Source of the DNA: Actinomycetes bacterium
GTDB taxonomy: Bacteria > Actinomycetota > Actinomycetes > Mycobacteriales > Mycobacteriaceae
DNA length: 19,224 nt
Assembly: GCA_023416315.1 (NCBI GenBank)
Contig: JAEZIA010000139.1
Span: forward strand, 1 to 19,224
Direction of reading: 5' to 3'
Positions 8,466-16,399 of this stretch are shown here, in pieces. The notes beneath the pieces were generated by a model that worked only from the letters and a program-made list of their open reading frames with translations, made no database searches and was not told the DNA's origin. The stretch's first letter is position 1, and each line of letters begins with the position of its first letter. The translations under genes and the position numbers were made by a program.

Positions 8466-11356
8466 CTGCCGACCGGCTCCAGTGCCCGCTGCGGGCTCGG
8501 CCAGGGCTGCGGAACCGGGCGAGGCCGGACCCGTTGGGGCCACCAGAACCACCGGCCGAGCAGCGCGGCCAGCGACGGCGTCATCAGCGAGCGAACCACC
8601 AGGGTGTCGAACAGCAGACCGAGACCGATTGTGGTGCCGACCTGTCCGATGACGATCATGTCGCTGATCGCCATCGAGATCATCGTGAACGCGAACACCA
8701 GGCCGGCCGAGGTGACCACCGATCCGGTCCCGGCCATCGAGCGGATGATGCCGGTGTTGAGCCCCGCGTGGAACTCCTCCTTCATCCGCGACACCAGCAA
8801 CAGGTTGTAGTCGGCACCGACCGCGAGCAGCACGATCACCGACATCGGCAACACCATCCAGTGCAGCGGGATCCCGATCAGGTGTTGCCACAGCAGCACC
8901 GAAAGTCCAAAGGACGTACCGAGACTCAGCACGACTGTGCCGACGATGACGGCCGCGGCGGCCACGGCTCGGGTCAGCATCACCATGATCAGGAAAATCA
9001 GGATCAACGAGGCGACCGCCGCGATGAGCAGATCGTAGTCGGCGCCGAGCTGCATGTCCTTGTTCATCGAGGCGCTGCCGCCCACGTACACCGTCGAGCC
9101 CTCCAGCGGGGTGCCCTTGATGGCGTCGACGGCGGCGGTGCGCAGCGGTTCGATGTGCGAGGTGCCCTGCTCACTGAGGGGGTCGCCCTGGTGGTTCACG
9201 GTGAAGCGAACCGCGTGACCGTCGGGGGAGAGGAACAACTTCATCCCGCGCTGAAAGTCGGCTGTCTCGAACGCTTCTGGCGGCAGGTAGAACGTGTCGT
9301 CGTTGCGAGCGGCGTCGAACGCCTGCCCCATCGCGGTCGCGTTCTCCTGTTGGGCCATGTTCTGATCCTGCTGAGCCTTCTGCGCCTGATACTGGTTCAG
9401 CATCATCTGCTTCTGGTTCTTCATCGTCTGGATCATCGCCGGCATCAGCGCCGCCATCTGCGGAGTGAGCTCAGCCATGTGCTCGATGTCCGGGACCAGA
9501 TCCTGGAAGTCGTCGGACATGGTGTTGATGCCGTCGAGGCTGTCGAACACCGAACGCAGCGCCCAGCACATCGGGATGTCGAAACAGTGTGGTTCCCAAT
9601 AAAAGTAGTTGCGCAACGGGCGGAACTGGTCGTCGAAATCAGCGAGGTGATCGCGCACCTCGCTGATCGTCATCGAGGTCTTCTTCATCTTGTCGGCCAT
9701 CCGGCGCGTCACGTCGGCCAACTCCAGCGTGATGGCCTGCATCCTGGTCATCGAGTCGATGGTCACCTGCATCTCGTCGGCCTGCGCGAGCGTGTTCTCC
9801 AGAACCGTCTGCTGGTAGTCGTTGTTCATGATCTGCCCGGTACCGCCTTGGCTGATCATGTAGGCGAGGGAGGCATGCTCGATCGGCTTACCGTCGGGTC
9901 GGGTGATGGTGGTGACCTGCGAGATGCCGTTCACCCGTGCCATGGCCTTGGCGATCTTGTCGATCACCAAGAAGTCAGCGGGGTTTCGCAGATCGTGATC
10001 GGATTCGATCATCACGAGTTCGGGGTTCATCTTGGCTTCGGAGAAGTGCCGATCCGCGGCCGCCTGCCCGACGTTGGCGGGGATGTCGTCGGGGAGGTAG
10101 ATGCGGTCGTTGTAGGTCGTGTGGTAGCCGGGCAGGGCGAGCAACCCGATCAGGCACAGCACCACGGCGAACACCAGCACGGCCCCCGGCCAGCGCACGG
10201 TGGCGGCACCGACGCGGCGCCAGCCACGAGCCCTGGCTTTGCCTTTCGGTTCAAGCACTTTGCCGAATCGGGTGACGATCGAGATTACCGCCGGCCCGAG
10301 GGTCAGTGCGGCCGCGACGACGACGGTCATCCCGACCGCCAGCGGGATCCCCATGGTCTGGAAGTACGGCAACCGGGTGAAATGCAGGCACAGTGTCGCG
10401 CCGGCGATCGTCATGCCCGAGGCCAGCACCACATGCGCGGTGCCGTGGAACATGTCGTAGTACGCCGTCTCGCGATCTTTGCCCTTGCGCCTGGCCTCCT
10501 GGTAGCGGCCGATCAGGAATATCGCGTAGTCGGTGGCTGCCGCGATGGCAAGCGTGACAACCATATTCGTGGCGAACGTGGTGAGCCCGAATACGTCGTG
10601 ATAGCCGAGAAACGCTACCGAGCCGGTCGAGGCGAGCAACCCGAACACGACCATGCCGAGCGTGATCAATGTCGTGATCACCGATCGGTAGATCAACAAC
10701 AGCATGATCGTGATGACGCCGAATGTCAGCGCCTCGATCGTCTTCATGCTGGCGTCGCCGACGGCCCGCTGATCTGTCGTCGTCGCCGACGGCCCGGCCA
10801 CATAAGCCTTCACACCGGGCGGTGCGGGGACGCTCGAAACGATGTTGCGGACGGCTTCGACCGAATCGTTGGCGAGGGTCTCGCCCTGGTCGCCGCTGAT
10901 ATACACCTGCACGTAAGAGGCTTTGCCGTCGACGCTTTGGGCGCCGGCCGCGGTGAGTGTGTCACCCCAGAAGTCCTGCACGTGCTGCACGTGCGTGGTG
11001 TCGGCACGCAGGTCACGCACCATCTCGTCGTAGAACGCGTGGGCGTCAGGCCCGAGGGGCTGCTCGCCCTCGAGCACGACCATCACCGAGCTACTGGTCT
11101 TGTACTCGCCGAACACTTCGCCGACGCGTTTGACCGCGATCAGGGACGGGGCGTCGTTCGGACTCATCGACACCGCGCGCATCTTGCCCACCTCGGCGAG
11201 CTGCGGCACTGTGCCGGTGAGTACTCCGATCAGGGCAACCCAGGCCAGCACGATCGGGATCGCGAACATGCGGATAAACCGCGGCAGCGCAGGGCGTTTG
11301 GCGTGCCGGTGGGTCGGGATGGTATCCGTCGGGGTGTCGTCGAGGTCGGCGCTCAT
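8462..11356 (-). CDS. mmpL: RND-family exporter of the MmpL4/MmpL5 type
   Basis: The protein has 964 residues from the ATG at 11356, the same length I recall for M. tuberculosis MmpL5. It is an inner-membrane, proton-driven exporter; relatives export siderophores, lipids or drugs. Helix 1 is near residues 31-50. The Asp-Tyr pairs of the proton path are ATDYAIFLIGRYQEAR (Asp276-Tyr277) and GADYNLLLVSRMKEE (Asp849-Tyr850). Residues about 510-680 form the long periplasmic helical hairpin seen only in the MmpL4/5 group. It is rich in Gln and Met, with Cys591 and Cys597 (HCFDIPMC) at the likely tip. An MmpS partner precedes it. The stop overlaps the convergent PHP gene by 4 nt. A frame back to 11452 would overlap mmpS and is not used. 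Confidence 0.95.
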   Translation of the reverse strand: MSADLDDTPTDTIPTHRHAKRPALPRFIRMFAIPIVLAWVALIGVLTGTVPQLAEVGKMRAVSMSPNDAPSLIAVKRVGEVFGEYKTSSSVMVVLEGEQPLGPDAHAFYDEMVRDLRADTTHVQHVQDFWGDTLTAAGAQSVDGKASYVQVYISGDQGETLANDSVEAVRNIVSSVPAPPGVKAYVAGPSATTTDQRAVGDASMKTIEALTFGVITIMLLLIYRSVITTLITLGMVVFGLLASTGSVAFLGYHDVFGLTTFATNMVVTLAIAAATDYAIFLIGRYQEARRKGKDRETAYYDMFHGTAHVVLASGMTIAGATLCLHFTRLPYFQTMGIPLAVGMTVVVAAALTLGPAVISIVTRFGKVLEPKGKARARGWRRVGAATVRWPGAVLVFAVVLCLIGLLALPGYHTTYNDRIYLPDDIPANVGQAAADRHFSEAKMNPELVMIESDHDLRNPADFLVIDKIAKAMARVNGISQVTTITRPDGKPIEHASLAYMISQGGTGQIMNNDYQQTVLENTLAQADEMQVTIDSMTRMQAITLELADVTRRMADKMKKTSMTISEVRDHLADFDDQFRPLRNYFYWEPHCFDIPMCWALRSVFDSLDGINTMSDDFQDLVPDIEHMAELTPQMAALMPAMIQTMKNQKQMMLNQYQAQKAQQDQNMAQQENATAMGQAFDAARNDDTFYLPPEAFETADFQRGMKLFLSPDGHAVRFTVNHQGDPLSEQGTSHIEPLRTAAVDAIKGTPLEGSTVYVGGSASMNKDMQLGADYDLLIAAVASLILIFLIMVMLTRAVAAAAVIVGTVVLSLGTSFGLSVLLWQHLIGIPLHWMVLPMSVIVLLAVGADYNLLLVSRMKEEFHAGLNTGIIRSMAGTGSVVTSAGLVFAFTMISMAISDMIVIGQVGTTIGLGLLFDTLVVRSLMTPSLAALLGRWFWWPQRVRPRPVPQPWPSPQRALEPVGS

Positions 11357-11421
11357 GCGATTCCCTCGCCGGCGCGGGTCTCGCATTCCGGGCCGATGAT
11401 TCGCTTGCAGGCGGCGCTCAT
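11353..11421 (-). CDS. 22-codon relay frame between mmpS and mmpL
   Basis: The ATG at 11421 overlaps the mmpS TGA as ATGA (11421-11418). Its own TGA overlaps the mmpL ATG, again as ATGA (11356-11353). The peptide begins MSAACKRIIGPE and ends AGEGIA, and no family is recognised. The first ten bases of this frame, ATGAGCGCCG, are identical to the first ten of mmpL, 65 bp away. It may serve only to hand terminating ribosomes from mmpS to mmpL. It may also be a remnant of a shifted start after a small duplication. No independent ribosome-binding site was identified. Confidence 0.45.
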   Translation of the reverse strand: MSAACKRIIGPECETRAGEGIA

Positions 11422-11843
11422 GCGGCCTTGACCAAGCAATACGTCGCGGCATTCACGCCCTGCGCCGTCCTTTCGTCTTTGACCTCGTCGTCGACGAGGA
11501 CGCGGCAGCCGATCGACTGGCCATCGCCCTGCACCACCAGATTCGGCATCACGGAGGGGACGGTGGTTTCCAGCCGCAACGACCACGGCAGGCTGACTTC
11601 GCCTGTGCGCTGCGGTAATCCGTTGAGATCGGTGTAGTTGACGACTGCGGTGGAGCCGGAGCCGAAGACCTCGTATACGACGACCTTCGGGTTGAACTTG
11701 GCCGCGGTGTCGGAGCCGATCGGTGTGACGACGGCCCCGTCGGAACCGAACACCGAGCGCAGCTGGGAGACGCTCGCGGCGCCGACCGCGACCGCCACCA
11801 CTATGAGGGTGGGCAGCCAGACCCGTTTCAGTACCGCAATCAA
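11418..11843 (-). CDS. mmpS: MmpS-family accessory membrane protein
   Basis: The protein has 141 residues, close to the usual length of MmpS4/MmpS5. One N-terminal membrane helix (LPTLIVVAVAVGAASVS, about residues 10-26) is followed by a periplasmic beta domain. That domain contains NPKVVVYEVFGSGSTAVVNY, LPWSLRLETTVPSVMPNLVV and two cysteines near the end (GCRVLV, YCLVKAA). The start is a TTG at 11843, backed by GAGGAAGG ending 7 nt upstream. No in-frame ATG or GTG lies nearby. MmpS proteins help their MmpL partner export its substrate across the periplasm. A strong promoter lies upstream, and the divergent TetR gene suggests repression. Confidence 0.92.
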   Translation of the reverse strand: MIAVLKRVWLPTLIVVAVAVGAASVSQLRSVFGSDGAVVTPIGSDTAAKFNPKVVVYEVFGSGSTAVVNYTDLNGLPQRTGEVSLPWSLRLETTVPSVMPNLVVQGDGQSIGCRVLVDDEVKDERTAQGVNAATYCLVKAA

Positions 11844-11850
11844 GGCCAGG

Positions 11851-11858
11851 CCTTCCTC
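11851..11858 (-). promoter_or_regulatory. Shine-Dalgarno site deciding the TTG start of mmpS
   Basis: GAGGAAGG on the minus strand ends 7 nt before the TTG at 11843. It supports this rare start codon. Confidence 0.6.
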
Positions 11859-11895
11859 TGCTAGCCGCGGGGTGACGCGCGCGATCTAGGTAGGC

Positions 11896-11924
11896 AATCT
11901 AAGCGGCTAAGTGGATAGAGTCAA
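11896..11924 (-). promoter_or_regulatory. Promoter of mmpS-mmpL
   Basis: On the minus strand, TTGACT (11924-11919) and TAGATT (11901-11896) are spaced 17 bp, close to the ideal housekeeping promoter. Transcription would start near 11889, giving a leader of about 45 nt that carries the Shine-Dalgarno site. The -35 lies back-to-back with that of the divergent tetR promoter, with 8 bp between them. Confidence 0.6.
11899..11914. repeat. Tandem direct repeat inside the mmpS promoter, possible operator
   Basis: CTAAGCGG (11899-11906) is followed directly by CTAAGTGG (11907-11914), with 7 of 8 bases the same. The pair fills most of the spacer between the mmpS -35 and -10, where a bound repressor would block transcription. 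TetR sites are usually inverted rather than direct repeats, so the link to the neighbouring TetR is uncertain. Confidence 0.35.
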
Positions 11925-11932
11925 TCCGGTTA

Positions 11933-11961
11933 TTGGCATCCGTAAGACACATCACTAAGCT
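11933..11961 (+). promoter_or_regulatory. Promoter of the tetR gene, leaderless type
   Basis: TTGGCA (11933-11938) and TAAGCT (11956-11961) are spaced 17 bp, and the -10 ends 7 nt before the GTG at 11969. Transcription would begin at or next to the start codon. This rules against the TTG at 11933, which is the -35 box itself, as the start of the gene. Confidence 0.55.
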
Positions 11962-11968
11962 CGGTCGG

Positions 11969-12622
11969 GTGATTGACAAACCGTGCCGTGGGCTGCGCAA
12001 GGACGCCGAGCGCAACCGGCAGCGGGTTATCGACGCCGCGCGGGAGCTGTTCGCCATCCGCGGCCTGGAGGCGACGCTCAACGACATCGCGCACCATGCC
12101 GGCGTCGGGGTGGGCACGGTGTACCGGCGGTTCGCCACCAAGGAGGAGCTGCTCGACGCGGTCTTCGAAGACGGTATCGACCAGGTCGTCGGCATCGCGG
12201 AAGCGGCGGCGCAGCAAGAGAATTCGTGGGATGCGATCGTCTGGTTCGTCGAGCACGTCTGCGAGCTGACGGCCACCGACCGCGGTTTGCGCCAGATGGT
12301 CTACAGCTCGGCCTACGGCGGTCACGGGGTGGAGTGCGCACGGCTGCGCCTGAGCCCGCCGATCTCCAAGCTCGTCGAGCGGGCCCGCGACGACGGCTAT
12401 CTGCGCCGCGACGCCGAGTCCTCCGATATGCCGATCCTGAGCATGCTCGCGGGCACCGTCAGCGAGTGGGCGGGCCACGTCGAGCCCGAACTGTGGCGGC
12501 GCTATGTGGCGCTGCTGCTCGAGGGGCTGCGCAACCGGGACGGTCAGCAACCGTTGCCGGTCGGCGCGCTCGAGGATGACCAGATGGACGCGGCCATGCG
12601 CGGCTGGCACCCGGCCGGTTAG
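11969..12622 (+). CDS. TetR-family repressor, divergent from mmpS-mmpL
   Basis: The protein has 217 residues from a GTG at 11969, chosen because a leaderless-type promoter ends 7 nt before it. The N-terminal domain is typical: ERNRQRVIDAARELFAIRG, then TLNDIAHHAGVGVGTVYRRF (residues 36-55) as the helix-turn-helix, and ATKEELLDAVFEDG. The C-terminal ligand domain is not assignable to a known effector class. TetR genes next to mmpS-mmpL pairs act as local repressors of drug export in Mycobacterium abscessus, so the same role is likely here. M. tuberculosis mmpS5-mmpL5 is instead controlled by a MarR protein. The stop overlaps the convergent polymerase gene by 4 nt. Confidence 0.92.
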   Translation: MIDKPCRGLRKDAERNRQRVIDAARELFAIRGLEATLNDIAHHAGVGVGTVYRRFATKEELLDAVFEDGIDQVVGIAEAAAQQENSWDAIVWFVEHVCELTATDRGLRQMVYSSAYGGHGVECARLRLSPPISKLVERARDDGYLRRDAESSDMPILSMLAGTVSEWAGHVEPELWRRYVALLLEGLRNRDGQQPLPVGALEDDQMDAAMRGWHPAG

Positions 12623-13824
12623 TCCGGCAGGTGCGGCATCTCCAAGCCAGCATCCCGGCCGACCAACACGCCGCGGGTCAGCACCGCATTGCCGTAGCGC
12701 CGCCGGACGGAGTCGACTGCGGCGTCGAGGTCCACGGTGTCCGGCCGGCCGGCATCGAGGGGTAGCTCCAGCTGCTGAGCGCCGCCGGCGTCGATGTTGC
12801 TCACGGCGAACCCGATCAAGGTGATTCCGCGCTCGGCGATCAGCGGTGCGGCCGCGGCGACCAGACCCCGCGCGGCGGCCAGGATCGGCTCCGTCGATCC
12901 GGTGGCCCTCGGCATCGTGTGGGAGCGGGTGACGCGGGTGAAGTCGTCGAAACGTAAGCGCAGCACCACTGTTCGCCCCGTGCGGTGCGCGGCGCGCATC
13001 CGGCGGGTGATCCGGTCGACCAGGCCGATCACCACGGCATCCAACTCGGCAGCCGAGACGCGACGCCGGCCCAGTGCCCGCTGGGCGCCCACCGAGCGGC
13101 GGCGGTGCGCGGTGTCCACCCGGCGCCGGTCGATATTGCGCGACAGCGAGAACAGTTGGCGACCCATGGCCGCGCCGACCATCGACGCCAGCATCGACTC
13201 GCCGAGCTCGGCGACCTGGGCGACGGTCTCGATGCCGGACGCGTGAAGTTTGTCGGCCGTCTTGGGTCCGACGCCCCAGAGCCGGCGCACCGGCAGGGGA
13301 TGCAGAAATGCCAGTTCCCCGTCGGGCGGTACCAGCAGCAACCCGTCCGGCTTGGCTTCCTGACTGGCGACTTTGGCCAGGAACTTGGTGCGCGCGATCC
13401 CCACCGTGATCGGCAGCCCGACCCGGTCGCGGACCTCCTGCCGCAACCGGGCCCCGATCTGGACCGGGTCGCCGGCCAGCCGCTGCAACCCGGACACATC
13501 GAGGAACGCCTCGTCCACTGAGAGCGGCTCGACCAGCGGCGTGGTGTCGCGGAACACCGCGAAGACATCGTCGCTGGCCTGGCTGTAGGCCGACATCCGC
13601 GGCGGGACGACGACCGCCGCCGGGCACAGGCGGCGGGCCTGGTGGCCGCCCATCGCGGTGCGCACCCCGTAGGCCTTGGCCTCATAGCTGGCTGCCAGCA
13701 CGACGCCGCCGCCGACGATCACCGGGCGCCCGCGCAGCGTCGGGTCATCGCGCTGCTCGACCGAGGCGTAGAACGAGTCGAGATCAGCGTGCAGAATGGT
13801 CGCCCGACCGTCGGACACGAACAT
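12619..13824 (-). CDS. dinB: Y-family DNA polymerase (Pol IV / DinB), DinB3 type
   Basis: This 401-residue translesion polymerase has all catalytic groups: Asp14 in HADLDSFYASVE, and Asp104-Glu105 in SVDEAFLD. Tyr19 sits at the sugar steric gate, as in Dpo4. It therefore should exclude ribonucleotides, unlike DinB2, which I recall having a leucine there. LWGVGPKTADKL (182-193) is the thumb HhH. The little-finger domain occupies about 240-345. QLELPL (351-356) resembles a beta-clamp binding motif. The ATG at 13824 lies 34 nt after the PBP stop; a GTG two codons later is also possible. The open frame continues to 14211 only because it crosses the proline-rich PBP tail. M. smegmatis carries its third dinB near ethR, as I recall, which supports the DinB3 name. 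Confidence 0.92.
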   Translation of the reverse strand: MFVSDGRATILHADLDSFYASVEQRDDPTLRGRPVIVGGGVVLAASYEAKAYGVRTAMGGHQARRLCPAAVVVPPRMSAYSQASDDVFAVFRDTTPLVEPLSVDEAFLDVSGLQRLAGDPVQIGARLRQEVRDRVGLPITVGIARTKFLAKVASQEAKPDGLLLVPPDGELAFLHPLPVRRLWGVGPKTADKLHASGIETVAQVAELGESMLASMVGAAMGRQLFSLSRNIDRRRVDTAHRRRSVGAQRALGRRRVSAAELDAVVIGLVDRITRRMRAAHRTGRTVVLRLRFDDFTRVTRSHTMPRATGSTEPILAAARGLVAAAAPLIAERGITLIGFAVSNIDAGGAQQLELPLDAGRPDTVDLDAAVDSVRRRYGNAVLTRGVLVGRDAGLEMPHLPD

Positions 13825-13858
13825 ATGTTCGCACAGCGGTCCGACATGCGTGCCGCGC

Positions 13859-16345
13859 CTACGGCGGCGGGGGCGGCACGTCGCCCGGCGGTGGCGGTGC
13901 CGGCTCAGGTGCCGGTGGCGGGGGTGCCGGCGGCGGCCACATCGGCAGCGTGATCGGCGGCAGCCCGGGGATGTTGATGACATTGACGTCGGGCGGTGGG
14001 GCGTCCGGCGGTGGTGGCGGCGGTGGCAGTTCCTCCGGCGGCGGGGCCGGCGGAATGCCGTTGCTGGTGTTGATGGTGATGATCGATCCCGGAATGGTCT
14101 TGCCCGACGGCGTGGTGCCCACCACCCGGCCCCGTGATGAGTAGCTGTTGACCGGGGTGGGGAGATCGGCGACCTGGAAACCGGCGTCCCGCAACCGCTT
14201 CCGTGCGGCATCGAAGCTCAGTCCGCTGACGCTGGGCACCGTGCTACCAGGCCCGCCCTCCACGTACCGTTTGTCGGTCGGCGGCAACGCGATCGGGCCG
14301 AAGTCTTCGGCGACCGGCTTCATCGCCAGGAACCAGGTCCGCGCCGGTTCGTTGCCGCCGTAGAGGTTGCCGTATCCACACTTGCGCAATGGATACGAGC
14401 ACAGGCCGCCGGGGCTGGTGGAGTCGTCGAAGATGTAGTTGGCGGCAGCGTACTGGTTGGTGAAGCCGAGGAATCCCGACGACCGGTGAGATTCGGTGGT
14501 GCCGGTCTTGCCTGCCATCGGCAGGCTCCAACCGACCGAGCCCGCCGAACCGGCGGCGGTGCCGCTGGTGTGGTCTTTGCCGAGTGCGTTGGCGAGCGTG
14601 TTGGCCAGCCCTTCGGGCACCACCTGCTCGCAGGCTTGCGTCTCGACGGCAACCTCGCGGCCGTGGCGATCAAAGATCTTGTCCACCGGGCTGGGCGGGC
14701 ACCACATGCCGCCGGAGGCCAATGTGGCTGCCACATTGGACAATTCGAGCGCGTTCAGCTCGAACGGCCCCAGTGTGAACGACCCGAGATTCTGACGTTT
14801 GACGAAATCGGCCAGGCTCTCGTTGCTGTCCGGCTGGTAGGCCCGCGCCGTGCCCGGCTCGGCGTAGGACCGCAGTCCCAGTCGAACGGCCATGTCGACC
14901 GCACGCTGCACACCGATCTGCTGGATCAACCGGGCGAACGCGGTGTTGGGCGACTGAGCCAGCGCGTCGGTCACGCTCATCGGGCTGCGGTAGCTGCCCG
15001 CGTTCTTCACGCACCAGGTCTCCTTGGGGCAGCCCGGGCTGCTGCTGCTCCCCAGCCCCTTGCCCTGGAATGTCCCGGGAACATCGAGTTGGGCGTTGAT
15101 GCCCATCCCCATCTCCATCGCCGCGGCGGTGGTAAAGATCTTGAAGATCGATCCGGCGCCGTCACCAGCCAGCGAGAACGGCTGCGGCTGCACTGTCTGG
15201 CCGGCGTCGAGTTGCAGCCCGTACCCGCGGTTGTCACCCATCGCGAGCACCTTGTGGCTGGTCTTGCCGGGCGCGATGACGCTCATGACGCTGGCGACGC
15301 CGTCCAATTGCGGGCTGGCAACGGTGTCGATGGCCTTTTTCACGCTGTTCTGCACCCTCGGATCCAGCGTGGTGCGGATCAAGTAGCCGTTGCGGGCCAC
15401 GTCGTCCTTGGACAGCCCGGCACGCGCGAGGTACTGCAGCACGTAGTCGCAGAAGAAGCCGCGGTCACCCGCGGCGATGCAGCCCTGCGGCAGCGAATTC
15501 GGCTGCGGCAGAACGCCCAGCGGCTCCTCGCGGGCGGCCCGCAATTCCTCGGCCCGGTCCGGCAGGTTCTCGATCATCGTGTCCAGCACGAGGTTGCGCC
15601 GGTCCAACGCGGCCTGCGGGTTGGTGTAGGGATTCAGGGCACTCGTCGACTGCACCACCCCGGCCAACAGCGCGGCCTGCTGCCAGTTCAGGTCGGCCGC
15701 GTTGACGCCGAAGTATGTCTTGGCCGCGTCCTGCACCCCGTAGGCACCGTTGCCGAAGTAGACCAGGTTCAGGTAGCGGGTCAGGATCTCCGGCTTGGAG
15801 ATCGCCTTGTCCAGGGCCAGTGCCATCCGGATCTCGCGCAGCTTGCGCGCCGGGGTGGTCTCGACCGCCGCCCGCCGCTCGGCGTCGGTCTGGGCGTTGA
15901 CCAGCAGGTTGTAGTTCTTGACGTACTGCTGCTCGATCGTCGACCCGCCGCGGGTGTCGAGGTCACCCCGCAGGTAGCCGATCAGACCGGTCAGCGTGCC
16001 CTGCACGTCGACACCGTTGTGATCGGCGAAGCGCTTGTCCTCGATCGAGACGATTGCCAGCTTCATCGTGTCGGCGATCCGGTCGCTGGGCACCGGCCAC
16101 CGCCGCTGCGCGTAGATCCAGGCGATCGGGTTGCCTGCGGTGTCGACCATCGTGGTGACGGTGGGGACCTCGCCCTCCATCAGCTCGGCCGAGTCCTGCG
16201 CCGCCACGTCGGAGGCGTGGTTGATCACGATGCCCGCGCCGCCGGCGATCGGAAACAGCATGGCCGCCACCAAGACACCGGCCAGCAGGCAGTGCAGCGC
16301 GAGCTTGCCAACGGTGGCACCCCTCGTGGGGTGTGGCTGCGACAT
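13859..16345 (-). CDS. ponA: Class A penicillin-binding protein with PASTA domain and proline-rich tail
   Basis: This 828-residue bifunctional cell-wall enzyme is anchored by one N-terminal helix (about 14-40). The GT51 glycosyltransferase has EDKRFADHNGVD (Glu102), RGGSTIEQQYVKNY, RKLREIRMALALDK (Glu171) and EILTRYLNLVYFGNGAYGVQ. The transpeptidase has SIFK (Ser399), SPN (465-467) and KTGTTE (613-618). A PASTA domain spans about 700-762. The last 64 residues are proline-rich, with runs of four to seven prolines. The domain order is that of PonA2 (Rv3682), but that gene lies elsewhere in M. tuberculosis, so this may be an extra paralogue (PonA3-like). Glu138 replaces the usual Thr of the GGSTITQQ motif. 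It probably heads a transcript with dinB. Confidence 0.94.
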   Translation of the reverse strand: MSQPHPTRGATVGKLALHCLLAGVLVAAMLFPIAGGAGIVINHASDVAAQDSAELMEGEVPTVTTMVDTAGNPIAWIYAQRRWPVPSDRIADTMKLAIVSIEDKRFADHNGVDVQGTLTGLIGYLRGDLDTRGGSTIEQQYVKNYNLLVNAQTDAERRAAVETTPARKLREIRMALALDKAISKPEILTRYLNLVYFGNGAYGVQDAAKTYFGVNAADLNWQQAALLAGVVQSTSALNPYTNPQAALDRRNLVLDTMIENLPDRAEELRAAREEPLGVLPQPNSLPQGCIAAGDRGFFCDYVLQYLARAGLSKDDVARNGYLIRTTLDPRVQNSVKKAIDTVASPQLDGVASVMSVIAPGKTSHKVLAMGDNRGYGLQLDAGQTVQPQPFSLAGDGAGSIFKIFTTAAAMEMGMGINAQLDVPGTFQGKGLGSSSSPGCPKETWCVKNAGSYRSPMSVTDALAQSPNTAFARLIQQIGVQRAVDMAVRLGLRSYAEPGTARAYQPDSNESLADFVKRQNLGSFTLGPFELNALELSNVAATLASGGMWCPPSPVDKIFDRHGREVAVETQACEQVVPEGLANTLANALGKDHTSGTAAGSAGSVGWSLPMAGKTGTTESHRSSGFLGFTNQYAAANYIFDDSTSPGGLCSYPLRKCGYGNLYGGNEPARTWFLAMKPVAEDFGPIALPPTDKRYVEGGPGSTVPSVSGLSFDAARKRLRDAGFQVADLPTPVNSYSSRGRVVGTTPSGKTIPGSIITINTSNGIPPAPPPEELPPPPPPPDAPPPDVNVINIPGLPPITLPMWPPPAPPPPAPEPAPPPPGDVPPPPP

Positions 16346-16351
16346 GCCGCC

Positions 16352-16379
16352 AGACTAGGGCCACCCGCTCGGGGCGCAA
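16352..16379 (-). promoter_or_regulatory. Candidate leaderless promoter of the penicillin-binding protein gene
   Basis: On the minus strand, TTGCGC (16379-16374) and TAGTCT (16357-16352) are spaced 16 bp. The -10 ends 6 nt before the ATG at 16345. The ethR stop is only 54 nt upstream of that ATG, so read-through from ethR is also possible. Confidence 0.45.
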
Positions 16380-16399
16380 TCGAATATGCGATCCCGGAA

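Noticed and set aside
8534..11431. 965-codon open frame on the plus strand opposite mmpL
   Set aside because: Its product is a low-complexity H/R/G/D-rich shadow of the mmpL codons with no domain. High third-position GC often opens such antisense frames.
11357..11452. Earlier start for mmpL at 11452
   Set aside because: It would overlap mmpS by 35 nt and add an Arg-rich stretch unlike MmpL N-termini. The ATG at 11356 gives the usual length.
11933..11968. TTG at 11933 as the start of tetR
   Set aside because: It coincides with the -35 box of a well-spaced promoter, and the 12 extra residues are not typical of the family. The GTG at 11969 fits better.
13859..14060. Gly/Pro-coding repetitive tract as a possible PE/PPE-type or repeat element
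   Set aside because: It is the in-frame proline-rich tail of the penicillin-binding protein. The repeats are codon-level and irregular, with no unit of fixed length.
13825..14211. Upstream extension of the polymerase reading frame
   Set aside because: This part reads the proline-rich PBP tail in another phase and gives Arg/His repeats. The polymerase fold begins just after the ATG at 13824.
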